Source: UBA1181 sp045113275 (GTDB taxonomy: Bacteria; Bacteroidota; Bacteroidia; Bacteroidales; Paludibacteraceae). Taken from it: DNA of 64,000 bases. The stretch covers positions 10,458 through 74,457 of the forward strand of contig JBGUIU010000323.1 in assembly GCA_045113275.1 (NCBI GenBank), given 5' to 3'. Within the stretch, counting starts at the first letter, position 1; every line of letters begins with the position of its first letter. Shown one piece after another: positions 16,359 through 25,845 of this stretch. The translations under genes were made by a program, and so were the position numbers. The notes beneath the pieces are model-generated. The model saw nothing but the letters and a program-made list of their open reading frames with translations, was not told the DNA's origin and searched no databases.

Positions 16359-17501
16359 ATGAGTTTCAAAAGAAATATTATCATCACAGGTGGTGCAGGA
16401 TTTATAGGATCGCATGTGGTTCGATTGTTCGTGAATAAATATCCAGATTATAAAATCATTAATTTGGATAAGTTGACATATGCTGGTAATTTGGCTAATT
16501 TGAAGGATGTTGAGAATAAACCAAATTACAAGTTTGTCAAAATGGACATTTGCGATTTTGATGCATTTTATCAGTTGATGCAAGATGAACAGATTGATGG
16601 TATCATTCACTTGGCAGCTGAAAGTCATGTGGATCGCAGTATCAAGGATCCGTTTACGTTTGCTCGCACAAATGTGATGGGAACATTGTCTTTATTACAA
16701 GCAGCTAAGCTATATTGGGAATCATTGCCAGAGAAGTATGAAGGAAAACGGTTCTATCATATCTCAACGGATGAAGTGTATGGAGCCTTGTCGATGACGC
16801 ATCCAGAAGGCATTGAGCCTCCTTTCTCAACGACGGCATCAAGTAGCGAGCATCATTTGGCATATGGTGAAGATTTCTTTTATGAAACTACGAAATACAA
16901 TCCACATTCTCCGTATTCGGCTAGTAAGGCAAGTTCTGACCATTTCGTTCGTGCATTTCATGATACGTATGGCATGCCGACTATTGTGACGAACTGTTCC
17001 AATAATTACGGACCTTATCAATTCCCTGAGAAACTGATTCCATTGTTTATCAATAATATACGTCATAAAAAACCACTTCCTGTATATGGAAAGGGTGAGA
17101 ACGTGAGGGATTGGTTGTTTGTGGAAGACCATGCACGTGCGATTGATGTGATTTTCCATAAAGGAAAGATAGCAGAAACATACAACATTGGTGGTTTCAA
17201 CGAGTGGAAAAACATAGACATCATCAAGGTGGTTATCAATACGGTTGACCGCTTGTTGGGCAGAAAAGAGGGAGAAGATATGAATCTGATCACATATGTG
17301 ACAGATCGATTAGGACATGATGCACGATACGCGATTGATTCGACAAAACTGCAGAAAGAATTGGGTTGGGAACCTAGTTTGCAGTTTGAGGAAGGTATTG
17401 AAAAGACAGTGAAGTGGTATTTGGAAAATCAGGACTGGATGGATAACATCACCAGTGGAGAGTATGAGAAATACTACGAAGAAATGTATAAAGGTAAATA
17501 A
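16359..17501 (+). CDS. rfbB: dTDP-glucose 4,6-dehydratase
   Basis: Converts dTDP-glucose to dTDP-4-keto-6-deoxyglucose. Extended SDR fold: nucleotide motif GGAGFIG (11-17), HISTDEVYG (134-142), and the catalytic YSASK (186-190). A 380-residue length, slightly longer than usual, comes from an insert between 145 and 180. An upstream TTG start is possible but the ATG at 16359 is better. rfbA, rfbC and rfbD are absent here. The VioA-like aminotransferase at 20379 is a likely user of the product. Confidence 0.94.
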   Translation: MSFKRNIIITGGAGFIGSHVVRLFVNKYPDYKIINLDKLTYAGNLANLKDVENKPNYKFVKMDICDFDAFYQLMQDEQIDGIIHLAAESHVDRSIKDPFTFARTNVMGTLSLLQAAKLYWESLPEKYEGKRFYHISTDEVYGALSMTHPEGIEPPFSTTASSSEHHLAYGEDFFYETTKYNPHSPYSASKASSDHFVRAFHDTYGMPTIVTNCSNNYGPYQFPEKLIPLFINNIRHKKPLPVYGKGENVRDWLFVEDHARAIDVIFHKGKIAETYNIGGFNEWKNIDIIKVVINTVDRLLGRKEGEDMNLITYVTDRLGHDARYAIDSTKLQKELGWEPSLQFEEGIEKTVKWYLENQDWMDNITSGEYEKYYEEMYKGK

Positions 17502-17558
17502 AACAACACAAAAGTACAAAGAGAAAGAATGGAATATTAATGAATAATTATTCATACC

Positions 17559-18896
17559 ATGCGTGAATTCGAAAATTTGAAGATTGCGGTTGCAGGAACG
17601 GGGTATGTCGGGTTGAGCATTGCGACATTGTTGGCTCAAAAACATAATGTAATTGCTGTTGACGTGGTTCCTGAAAAGGTGGAAATGATTAACCAAAAAC
17701 AATCTCCAATTCAAGATGAATATATAGAGAAGTATTTAAGGGAAAAACAACTCAATCTAAGAGCGACATTGGATGGAACCGCGGCCTATAAGGATGCGGA
17801 TTTCGTCGTTATTGCCGCTCCAACTAATTATGACCCGATAAAAAATTATTTTGACACGAGTCATGTGGAGGAGGTGATTGATTTAGTATTGAGTGTGAAT
17901 CCTGATGCGGTGATGGTAATCAAGTCAACTATTCCAGTTGGATATACACGTAATCTGTATGTGAAATATGCAAAGAAATTTGCAGAAACAGCCGAATTAA
18001 AGGGCAAGAAATTTAATTTGTTATTTTCTCCTGAGTTCTTGAGAGAAAGTAAAGCATTATATGATAATTTATATCCTTCTCGAATCATTGTAGGATATCC
18101 TAAGATGATTGATACAGATGATTTTGCGGAAGAAAATGAGGCTATCAGAAGGATTGGCAATCCAAATGCGGAAAGTTATGCACGTATTTTTGCGCAGTTG
18201 TTGCAAGAAGGTGCATTAAAGGAGAATATTGACACGTTGTTTATGGGAATGAAGGAGGCGGAGGCTGTAAAGCTCTTCGCCAATACCTATTTGGCGTTGC
18301 GTGTTAGTTTTTTCAATGAATTGGACACCTATGCTGAGGTGAAAGGATTGGATACACAAGCCATCATAGATGGAGTATGTTTGGATCCTCGCATTGGTTC
18401 ACATTATAATAATCCGTCGTTTGGATATGGCGGTTACTGCTTGCCGAAAGACACTAAGCAGTTGTTGGCTAATTATCAGGATGTGCCGGAGAATCTTATT
18501 GAGGCCATAGTAGAGAGTAACCGGACGCGTAAGGACTTCATTGCAGACAGAGTGTTGGATATGGCAGGTTATTATAGTAATAATGGTGCTTTCAGTCCGT
18601 CTGCAGAACATTCGTGTGTTGTTGGTGTCTATCGATTGACGATGAAGTCGAATTCGGATAATTTCCGTCAAAGTTCCATTCAGGGAGTGATGAAGCGAGT
18701 GAAGGCGAAGGGTGCGAATGTTATTATTTACGAACCAACATTGGAGAATGGTTCAACCTTCTTTGGTAGTTTGGTGGTGAATGATTTGTCGAAGTTCAAA
18801 GCCCAATCGCAAGCCATCATAGCCAATCGCTATGACGCATGTTTGGATGATGTGGAGGAGAAGGTATATACGAGGGATTTGTTTAGAAGGGACTAA
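17559..18896 (+). CDS. UDP-glucose 6-dehydrogenase family
   Basis: Nucleotide-sugar dehydrogenase that oxidises UDP-glucose to UDP-glucuronate in two NAD-dependent steps. Rossmann motif GTGYVG (13-18), FSPEFLRESKAL near 157, and the catalytic cysteine at 294 in FGYGGYCLPKDT. The three-domain structure is complete at 445 residues. The UDP-GlcA 4-epimerase at 48974-50041 would use its product. UDP-glucose is the likely substrate; GDP-mannose or UDP-ManNAc versions are less likely from the motifs. Confidence 0.88.
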   Translation: MREFENLKIAVAGTGYVGLSIATLLAQKHNVIAVDVVPEKVEMINQKQSPIQDEYIEKYLREKQLNLRATLDGTAAYKDADFVVIAAPTNYDPIKNYFDTSHVEEVIDLVLSVNPDAVMVIKSTIPVGYTRNLYVKYAKKFAETAELKGKKFNLLFSPEFLRESKALYDNLYPSRIIVGYPKMIDTDDFAEENEAIRRIGNPNAESYARIFAQLLQEGALKENIDTLFMGMKEAEAVKLFANTYLALRVSFFNELDTYAEVKGLDTQAIIDGVCLDPRIGSHYNNPSFGYGGYCLPKDTKQLLANYQDVPENLIEAIVESNRTRKDFIADRVLDMAGYYSNNGAFSPSAEHSCVVGVYRLTMKSNSDNFRQSSIQGVMKRVKAKGANVIIYEPTLENGSTFFGSLVVNDLSKFKAQSQAIIANRYDACLDDVEEKVYTRDLFRRD

Positions 18897-18948
18897 TATG
18901 GTTCTGCGTTTGTTGATGATTTAATTTGAGCTATATTGTAGAAGTTAA

Positions 18949-20382
18949 ATGTCCGAAAGCTTAAAGGATAAGACCTCGAAGGGGCTGTTGTGGAGTGCAC
19001 TTGAACGTTTTTCGGTTCAAGGAATACAGTTCTTGGTGATGCTTGTGATGGCACGATTGCTGACACCAGATGATTATGGTTTGGTCGGTATGGCTGCTAT
19101 TTTTATTGCTATAACAGGATCTTTGGTAGATAGTGGTTTTTCACAAGCCTTGATAAGGAAACAAAATCGAACAGACGTAGATAAATCTACGGTTTTCTAT
19201 TTTAACATCATTGTAAGTATAGTACTATATGGAGTTATTTTTGTAATGGCACCGTATGTGTCGGATTTTTATGAAATGCCGATTTTAACATGGGTGATTC
19301 GGATGATTTGTTTGGTCTGTATTGTTAATTCATTCGGAGTGGTACAGAGAGCTGAGTTTATTACAAAATTGGATTTCAAATCGCTAACAGTATCCACGTT
19401 ATTAGCTTCGGCCGTATCGGGATGCATCGGAATATATATGGCCTTGTCTGGTTATGGAGTGTGGGCATTGGTCGTGCAACAAGTAGTATCTGCAGTTATC
19501 ACTAATCTTGTTTTATGGATATTGTCGAAATGGAGACCATTGGTTGTTTTTTCGTGGGAATCGTTTCATGAATTATTCTCGTTTGGAAGTAAGTTGATGC
19601 TTTCTGGATTGTTAAATACTACGTATGGACAAATATATCCTATTGTAATAGGTAAATTGTTTTCTGCTGATAGTTTGGGAAATTATAATAGAGCAAGTCA
19701 TTTTGCTCAGTTTCCTTCGTCTAATTTAACGACCATTATGCAACGTGTGACATATCCTGTGTTGTGTGGTATTCAGAGTGAGGATGATAGATTGAGAGAA
19801 ATATACAGGAAATTTTTAAAAATGTCTGCTTTTGTTGTTTTCCCTTTGATGATGTTGCTTTCTGCATTATCCTTCCCGATGATAGACGTCTTGATTGGAG
19901 AAAAGTGGAGATTTTGTTCGGAACTTTTGCAGATTATTTGTTTTTCGTTGATGTGGTATCCGATACATGCAATAAATCTAAATTTGCTACAGGTAAAGGG
20001 TCGCTCTGATTTGTTTTTAAAGTTGGAGATTATTAAGAAAATCTTGGGGATTTCTGTTTTAGTGGCATCTGCTCCATTCGGATTGGTTGCGATGTGTTAT
20101 GCAAAAATCGGAAGTTCGATTATATGTTTGGTGATAAACACCTATTATACAGGCAAATTGATAAATGTTGGCTTTGTGAAACAAATGAGTGATTTATTCC
20201 CAACATTGTTGTTAAGTGGTGTGATGTTTATTGCAGTATTATTATTGACTTACCTAATAGAAAATCAATATCTCACTTTGATTGTTGGTGGTGGCGCTGG
20301 GCTATTGATATATTTAGTAGGGAGTACAATATTTAAGTTTCAAGAATTACAAGACGTTAAGGCTTTGATTAGAAAGAAATGA
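18949..20382 (+). CDS. Wzx-type polysaccharide flippase
   Basis: A 477-residue integral membrane protein of the PST/MOP flippase superfamily. The N-terminus SLKDKTSKGLLWSALERFSVQG is typical, followed by 12-14 hydrophobic segments. It would flip lipid-linked repeat units across the inner membrane in Wzy-dependent capsule synthesis; a Wzy candidate is at 38097. Its stop overlaps the next gene by four bases. Confidence 0.9.
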   Translation: MSESLKDKTSKGLLWSALERFSVQGIQFLVMLVMARLLTPDDYGLVGMAAIFIAITGSLVDSGFSQALIRKQNRTDVDKSTVFYFNIIVSIVLYGVIFVMAPYVSDFYEMPILTWVIRMICLVCIVNSFGVVQRAEFITKLDFKSLTVSTLLASAVSGCIGIYMALSGYGVWALVVQQVVSAVITNLVLWILSKWRPLVVFSWESFHELFSFGSKLMLSGLLNTTYGQIYPIVIGKLFSADSLGNYNRASHFAQFPSSNLTTIMQRVTYPVLCGIQSEDDRLREIYRKFLKMSAFVVFPLMMLLSALSFPMIDVLIGEKWRFCSELLQIICFSLMWYPIHAINLNLLQVKGRSDLFLKLEIIKKILGISVLVASAPFGLVAMCYAKIGSSIICLVINTYYTGKLINVGFVKQMSDLFPTLLLSGVMFIAVLLLTYLIENQYLTLIVGGGAGLLIYLVGSTIFKFQELQDVKALIRKK

Positions 20383-21491
20383 GTGATAATAAGTTAATAA
20401 CAGTTACATCTCCGTTGCTTCCTAAATTGGATGAGTTTCATGAGATGTTGAAACAGATTTGGGAAAGCAAATGGATTACTAATAATGGGTCTTTTCATAA
20501 GCAATTGGAGAAAGAGTTGGCTGCTTATTTGAAGGTGCCATATGTAAGTCTTTTCACTAATGGTACGTTACCATTAATCACTGTTTTACAAGCTTTACAT
20601 ATTACAGGAGAGGTGATTACCACACCATATAGCTTCGTGGCGACGACACATGCTCTTTGGTGGAATGGTATAAAACCGGTCTTTGTTGATATTGATTTAT
20701 CCACGGGAAATATAGATCCTGATAAAATAGAATCGGCTATTACGCCGAGGACAACAGCTATTATGCCCGTTCATGTGTATGGAAAGCCTTGTAACACAAA
20801 AAGAATTAAGGAGATAGCTGATAAATATGGATTGAAGGTGATATATGATGCCGCGCATGCATTCGGTGTGGAGGTGAATGGAGAGAGTGTTTTGAATGCG
20901 GGGGATATGAGTACGTTGAGTTTTCATGCCACAAAGGTCTATAATACGATAGAGGGAGGCGCAATGGTGATGCATGATGAGGAAACGAAGAGACGTATTG
21001 ATTATCTGAAAAATTTCGGTTTCCATGGTGAAACGGAAGTGATAGCTCCAGGAATCAATAGCAAAATGGATGAGATGCGCTCCGCGTATGGAATCCTTAA
21101 TTTGAGACAAGTGGATGCAGCCATAGAAGCACGTCATCAGGTGGCAATTAAGTATCGTGAAATCCTGCGTAATGTGAAAGGTATCACATTCTTTGATGAT
21201 ATGCCAGGCGTTAAGCATAATTATAGTTATTTCCCGATTTTTGTTGAGGCGGAGGAATATGGTATGACTCGTGATGAGTTGTATGAAAAAATGAAAGCCG
21301 CCAATGTCTATGGCAGACGTTATTTCTATCCGTTGATTTCGGAATTCTCAACATATAGAGGTTTGGATTCAGCAAAACCAGAAAATCTTCCAAATGCTCG
21401 TAAAATGGCTAATAGTGTGATTTGCTTGCCAATGCATCACGAACTCAGTGAAGATGATATACAGCGTATTGTTAATTGTATAATCAAGTAA
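20379..21491 (+). CDS. VioA-like DegT/DnrJ/EryC1 sugar aminotransferase
   Basis: PLP-dependent transaminase acting on nucleotide keto-sugars. The PLP lysine is K186 in SFHATKVYNTIEGGA, and DAAHAFG (157-163) carries the cofactor aspartate. The N-terminal pattern LPKLDEF, SKWITNNGSFHKQLEKEL and ITGEVITTPYSFVAT resembles VioA, which makes dTDP-4-amino-4,6-dideoxyglucose (viosamine, Qui4N). With rfbB in the same operon this product is plausible; the isomer cannot be proven from sequence. ATGA overlap with the flippase and a 3-base gap to the ATP-grasp gene show tight coupling. Confidence 0.85.
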   Translation: MSDNKLITVTSPLLPKLDEFHEMLKQIWESKWITNNGSFHKQLEKELAAYLKVPYVSLFTNGTLPLITVLQALHITGEVITTPYSFVATTHALWWNGIKPVFVDIDLSTGNIDPDKIESAITPRTTAIMPVHVYGKPCNTKRIKEIADKYGLKVIYDAAHAFGVEVNGESVLNAGDMSTLSFHATKVYNTIEGGAMVMHDEETKRRIDYLKNFGFHGETEVIAPGINSKMDEMRSAYGILNLRQVDAAIEARHQVAIKYREILRNVKGITFFDDMPGVKHNYSYFPIFVEAEEYGMTRDELYEKMKAANVYGRRYFYPLISEFSTYRGLDSAKPENLPNARKMANSVICLPMHHELSEDDIQRIVNCIIK

Positions 21492-21494
21492 AAG

Positions 21495-22703
21495 ATGAAT
21501 CCCAAGAGATTGATGTTGCTTGGTGGATTGCGTTATCTTTTGCCAGTAATTAAAGAAGCGCATAGAATGGGGGTATATGTTATCACGGCAGATTATTTGC
21601 CTGATAATATTGCTCATAAATATTCTGATGAGTATTGCAATGTCAGTATTATAGATAAAGAAGCAGTGTTGAAAAAGGCACAGGAACTTAAGATTGATGG
21701 AATATTAAGTCATGCAGTTGATCCTGGTGTGGTTTCAGCGGCTTATGTTGCAGAAAAAATGGGGTTGCCTTATCAATGCAGTTATGAGGCAGCTTGCATA
21801 TTACAGGACAAGTCACGATTCCGTGCGTTTCTTTCTGAAAATGGTTTCAATTGTCCTAAGGCAAAGGGATATAGTAATGTAGAAGATGCCTTGCATGATG
21901 TTGATTACTTCAATTGGCCTGTCATAGTGAAACCTGTGGATTCTGCAGGTAGTAAAGGTGTGACGAAGGTGGAAAAGAAAAATGATCTAGGTCGAGCTAT
22001 AGAAATAGCTTTGCAAGCGTCTCTATCTAAGCATTTTGTTATTGAAGATTTTCTTGATAAAGTTGGAGCTCAGTCTAGTGCTGATGTTTTTACTGTAGAT
22101 GGGAAACTGGTTTATCCGGCCTTTTCAGATCAGTTGTTTGATCCCAAAGCTGCAAATCCTTATACGCCAGCTATAGAGATTTGGCCATCCTCGATGGAAC
22201 AGAGGTATCAAGAGGATTTGACGGGTCAGTTACAGCGTCTATTTTCGCTGTTGAAAGTAAAATCGGGAATTTACAATGTTGAAAGTCGGGTTTGCTCTAA
22301 CGGGAAGTCTTACATTATGGAGGTGAGTCCGCGAGGCGGGGGAAATCGCATTGCGGAGCTTCAAGATATGGCTACGGGTCAAAGTTTAATCCGTAATGAA
22401 ATCAAAAAGGCTTTGGGAGTGCCGTTGGATGACATAACTTCGCCTTGTTATGATGGAGTATGGTGTAATTATATTTTACACTCATCTAAAGAGGGGACTC
22501 TTGATTCTGTTGATATAAATGTTGAATTTCAAAAGTCTTTCGTTCGCGATATTGGACTCATAGTGAAGAAAGGCGACAAAATTGTTCCTTTTTCAGGAGC
22601 GAATAATTCACTTGGCACACTTTTTTTAAGATTTGATACGAGAGAAGAACTTTCTGATGCTTTGAAAAATCAAGATGAATGGTTGTCAGTTAATGTCGAA
22701 TAG
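21495..22703 (+). CDS. ATP-grasp ligase 1
   Basis: A 402-residue carboxylate-amine ligase-like protein with the carbamoyl-phosphate-synthase/biotin-carboxylase ATP-grasp arrangement. It has a preATP domain (RLMLLGGLRYLLPVIKEA), an ATP-binding region with WPVIVKPVDSAGSKGV, and a metal-binding segment with YIMEVSPRGGGNRIAEL near 275. The family activates a carboxylate as acyl-phosphate and joins it to an amine or thiol. Beside an amino-sugar transaminase it may attach an acyl or amino acid group (inference). Its end overlaps the next gene. Confidence 0.82.
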   Translation: MNPKRLMLLGGLRYLLPVIKEAHRMGVYVITADYLPDNIAHKYSDEYCNVSIIDKEAVLKKAQELKIDGILSHAVDPGVVSAAYVAEKMGLPYQCSYEAACILQDKSRFRAFLSENGFNCPKAKGYSNVEDALHDVDYFNWPVIVKPVDSAGSKGVTKVEKKNDLGRAIEIALQASLSKHFVIEDFLDKVGAQSSADVFTVDGKLVYPAFSDQLFDPKAANPYTPAIEIWPSSMEQRYQEDLTGQLQRLFSLLKVKSGIYNVESRVCSNGKSYIMEVSPRGGGNRIAELQDMATGQSLIRNEIKKALGVPLDDITSPCYDGVWCNYILHSSKEGTLDSVDINVEFQKSFVRDIGLIVKKGDKIVPFSGANNSLGTLFLRFDTREELSDALKNQDEWLSVNVE

Positions 22704-23673
22704 TAACATGAAACCCATTGGAGGATATTTCGAGTTAGAGTTAAGCTGTGACATTGACAATATGCCACACAAGGATGAAGTTCTCTTGAATAGTGGTAGA
22801 AATGCATTGGAATATATTCTTCGTTGTATTAATAAGGTGAAGAAGATTTATGTTCCCTACTATACATGTGATGCAGTTTTACAGCCATTAGAACGATTGA
22901 AAGTTCCTTTTCAGTATTATCATGTTGATGATAACCTAAGGATCGCAGATGATATTCCAATAGGGGATGATGAATACCTGATTTATACAAATTACTATGG
23001 TGTTATGGATGCCTATGTCTTTGAGTTGTCAAAGAAATATGGGAAAAAACTAATAATAGATGATGCTCAAGCGTTGTATGCTCCATCAATAGATGGATGT
23101 TGGCAGATATTCAGTCCGCGTAAGTTCGTTGGTGTTCCTGATGGAGGAATAGCAGTGACAAACGGCGTGGAGTGTATAGCAGATTTGCCTTATGATGAGT
23201 CGTACGATAGGTGTTCTCATTTACTGAAAAGGCATGATTTAGTGCCTTCTGAAGGATATTTGGATTTTAAACAAAATAGTCTTAAATTGAGTCAAACGTC
23301 TTTGGCATCTATGAGCCTATTGACGCGTGCAATGCTAAAATCTATTGATTTTAATAATGTAAAGAAACGACGCAATGATAATTTTAGAATTATTCATAAT
23401 GCGATGGAAACGACAAATGAGTTTAGAATTCCAGGTATGGATACATTCGAATGTCCTATGGTATATCCGTATCGAACAAGTATGAGAGATTTGAGAAAAA
23501 AACTCATAGAAAATCAGATATTTGTTGCCACATATTGGCCGAATGTATTGGAATGGTGTAAGGAGGCTGATGTAGAATATCAATTGACATCGAATACTGT
23601 ATGTATACCGATAGATCAACGGTATAATCAGGAAGATATGAATAGAATAATAAAGATAGTACAAGATAGATAA
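22693..23673 (+). CDS. Divergent PLP-dependent aminotransferase (DegT-like)
   Basis: 326 residues from the ATG at 22693, which overlaps the previous stop; ATG 22708 is an alternative. The fold-type I pattern is recognisable though diverged. LLNSGRNALEYIL (31-43) sits where DegT enzymes bind phosphate, IIDDAQALY (121-129) carries the cofactor aspartate, and SPRKFVGVPDGG (141-152) has the presumed PLP lysine K144. It lacks the usual sugar-aminotransferase signatures, so the substrate may not be a nucleotide sugar. It sits between two ATP-grasp genes with overlapping ends. Confidence 0.65.
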   Translation: MSNSNMKPIGGYFELELSCDIDNMPHKDEVLLNSGRNALEYILRCINKVKKIYVPYYTCDAVLQPLERLKVPFQYYHVDDNLRIADDIPIGDDEYLIYTNYYGVMDAYVFELSKKYGKKLIIDDAQALYAPSIDGCWQIFSPRKFVGVPDGGIAVTNGVECIADLPYDESYDRCSHLLKRHDLVPSEGYLDFKQNSLKLSQTSLASMSLLTRAMLKSIDFNNVKKRRNDNFRIIHNAMETTNEFRIPGMDTFECPMVYPYRTSMRDLRKKLIENQIFVATYWPNVLEWCKEADVEYQLTSNTVCIPIDQRYNQEDMNRIIKIVQDR

Positions 23674-24938
23674 TGAGAACTTTAGAGGGCAAGAGATTAT
23701 TGGTTTTGGGAAGTAGTCCATTACTTGCAGGTATTGTCAAAGAAGCTCAGAAATTGGGTGTGTTTGTGATAGTTACAGACTATAATAAGTATGAGAATGC
23801 TCCAGCTAAACATATTGCAAACAAATATTACGATATAAGTTTGTCCGATATTGATTTGATAGTAAAATGCATCAAGGATGAGAAGATTGATGGTGTGTTG
23901 ACTGGCTATACAGATTCATATCTTAAATATTATTATGAAATATGTCGGAAAGCGGGTCTTCCATGTTATGGGGATTTGAAACAATTTGATATAGCAACGG
24001 ATAAAGTGCTTTTTAAGAAGATGTGTATGGATGCTGGTGTGCCGGTTATTCCAGGGACGACAGTGTTGAATTTGGAAGATGCAAAAAAAGCAGCTTTAGA
24101 AATAGGTTATCCATTGATGTTTAAGCCTGCTGATAATAGCGGTTCGAGGGGTGTCATCAAATGTAATGATGAAAATCAATTGGAGAATAGCTTTAATTAT
24201 GCCTTGTCATTCTCTCCGTCTAAACAAGTAATATGTGAGAAATATCTTGATTGTGAGAATATAGGTTCTGCGTATCAACTTGATAATGGAGAGATTTATT
24301 TGAATTCGGTATCAGACAGACATGTTTATAAATCAGAAGAAAGTGGTTCGTCCGTCACGAAAGATCTGGTCTATCCTTCGATATATACAAAACGGTATAT
24401 AGAGGAGGTTAACGAAAAAGTCATTAATATGCTGAAGGTAAATGGATTTAAGCACGGAATGCTTAGTTTTCAGGCCTTTGTAGACGACAAGAGTTTTTAT
24501 TTTTGTGAGATGTGCTATCGTCCTAGTGGAGGACATCATTATATGATTGTTAATGACCAAAATGGCATTAACAGTCTTGATTTGCTAATAGAGTATGCCG
24601 TAAATGGTAAGATAGATTACAATGGAGTGAACGAAAATCCTTATTTCAAGGAGTCGTGTGCGATGATAAAGTTGATGGGAGAGCCAGGAAAAGTCATAAG
24701 TAAGATAGACTTGTCTCCATTGGATTCAGAAAAGGGCATAATTAGTTACCAGTCTCATAAGATTATTGGCAATGAGATTGGAAAAGATGGAACTACGGCT
24801 CAATGTCTTGCTGCAATATGGCTAAAAGCATCAGACAGGGATTGCTTGATAAAAAACATTGATGAAACAATATCAAAGGTTGTAATTTCCGATGACAAAG
24901 GGAATAATCTGGTAAAAAATATAAAATATTTAGTATAA
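23673..24938 (+). CDS. ATP-grasp ligase 2
   Basis: A 421-residue ATP-grasp protein, clearly of the same type as the one at 21495 but well diverged. preATP part RLLVLGSSPLLAGIVKEAQKL, ATP-binding YPLMFKPADNSGSRGV, and metal-site region FCEMCYRPSGGHHY near 275. The start codon shares a base with the preceding stop (TAATG). A C-terminal domain of about 100 residues follows the grasp fold. Two ligases in one operon suggest two separate acyl or aminoacyl couplings. Confidence 0.82.
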   Translation: MRTLEGKRLLVLGSSPLLAGIVKEAQKLGVFVIVTDYNKYENAPAKHIANKYYDISLSDIDLIVKCIKDEKIDGVLTGYTDSYLKYYYEICRKAGLPCYGDLKQFDIATDKVLFKKMCMDAGVPVIPGTTVLNLEDAKKAALEIGYPLMFKPADNSGSRGVIKCNDENQLENSFNYALSFSPSKQVICEKYLDCENIGSAYQLDNGEIYLNSVSDRHVYKSEESGSSVTKDLVYPSIYTKRYIEEVNEKVINMLKVNGFKHGMLSFQAFVDDKSFYFCEMCYRPSGGHHYMIVNDQNGINSLDLLIEYAVNGKIDYNGVNENPYFKESCAMIKLMGEPGKVISKIDLSPLDSEKGIISYQSHKIIGNEIGKDGTTAQCLAAIWLKASDRDCLIKNIDETISKVVISDDKGNNLVKNIKYLV

Positions 24939-24940
24939 AT

Positions 24941-25840
24941 ATGAATTCAATGGAAGAGACGAGAGACTATCTCGCAAAAATTGGAATGCCGAAAGGTGAT
25001 CTGTATGATTTACCATCATCTCAAAAACGTTTTGAGGATGGAGGTCAGTATCGTTTTGAAGTTCCAGGAATTCAGAGCCCAGCTCCAATGAAGGCTTTGT
25101 TGGAACAACTTGATGAGTATGGAATCCAAATCCATCGAGTAACACAGACTAAGGGTATTTGGACATTGCTTGATAAGGAAATTGAACAAATGCTCGAATA
25201 TGCAGACAAATGGAAGGTGGATTTGATACTAGCCTGTGGTCCACGAGCAACAACAGATACAAGTGCATCCGTTGCCTCCCCAGAAGGAATGCGTATGGGA
25301 TATCGTCTTCGTGGTCAAGATCAGATAGTTCGTGGCGTTGAGGATATCAAGCGCGGTGCACGTCTTGGTGTACGCAACTTTATGGTTTATGATGAAGGTT
25401 TGATGTGGCTTCTTGGTAAGATGCGTAATGATGGCTTCATACCAGCAGACTGCAAATTCAAGATTTCTGCGCATACAGGTGATTCTAATCCATGTTCAGC
25501 TAAGTTGTATCAAGAGCTTGGAGCGAATTCTATAAATCCTGTGAGGGATATTCAACTACAGATGCTTGCGGCAATTCGTAGTGCCATTGATGTACCTATC
25601 GATCTTCATACAGAGAATCCTAAATCATCCGGTGGCTTTATTCGTCACTATGAGGTGCCAGAATTTATACGTGTAGCAGCTCCTGTTTATCTGAAAACAG
25701 GAGGGTCTGTTGCGGCTACCCACAGCTATGACACAACAGAGAAAGAAGCTCGTCAGAGAGCAAAACAAGTAGCGTTAGTGAAACGCGTCATTGATGAATA
25801 TTATCCTAGCGCAATCGTATCACCACAATTGAAGAAATAA
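24941..25840 (+). CDS. TIM-barrel protein resembling U32 peptidase family
   Basis: 299 residues with alternating strands and helices typical of a TIM barrel: LILACGPRATTDTS, GARLGVRNFMVYDEG, CKFKISAHTGDSNP, and VPIDLHTENPKSSGGF. I recall proteins like this being labelled U32-family, but no classic U32 peptidase signature is evident, so a lyase or aldolase-like activity is as likely. It starts 3 bases after ATP-grasp 2 and ends 6 bases before the HpcH-like gene, so it belongs to the cassette. Function unknown. Confidence 0.45.
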   Translation: MNSMEETRDYLAKIGMPKGDLYDLPSSQKRFEDGGQYRFEVPGIQSPAPMKALLEQLDEYGIQIHRVTQTKGIWTLLDKEIEQMLEYADKWKVDLILACGPRATTDTSASVASPEGMRMGYRLRGQDQIVRGVEDIKRGARLGVRNFMVYDEGLMWLLGKMRNDGFIPADCKFKISAHTGDSNPCSAKLYQELGANSINPVRDIQLQMLAAIRSAIDVPIDLHTENPKSSGGFIRHYEVPEFIRVAAPVYLKTGGSVAATHSYDTTEKEARQRAKQVALVKRVIDEYYPSAIVSPQLKK

Positions 25841-25845
25841 TTATC

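Noticed and set aside
21211..21617. Minus-strand frames across the aminotransferase/ATP-grasp junction
   Set aside because: Low-complexity shadow translations with no recognisable features, opposite well-supported genes.
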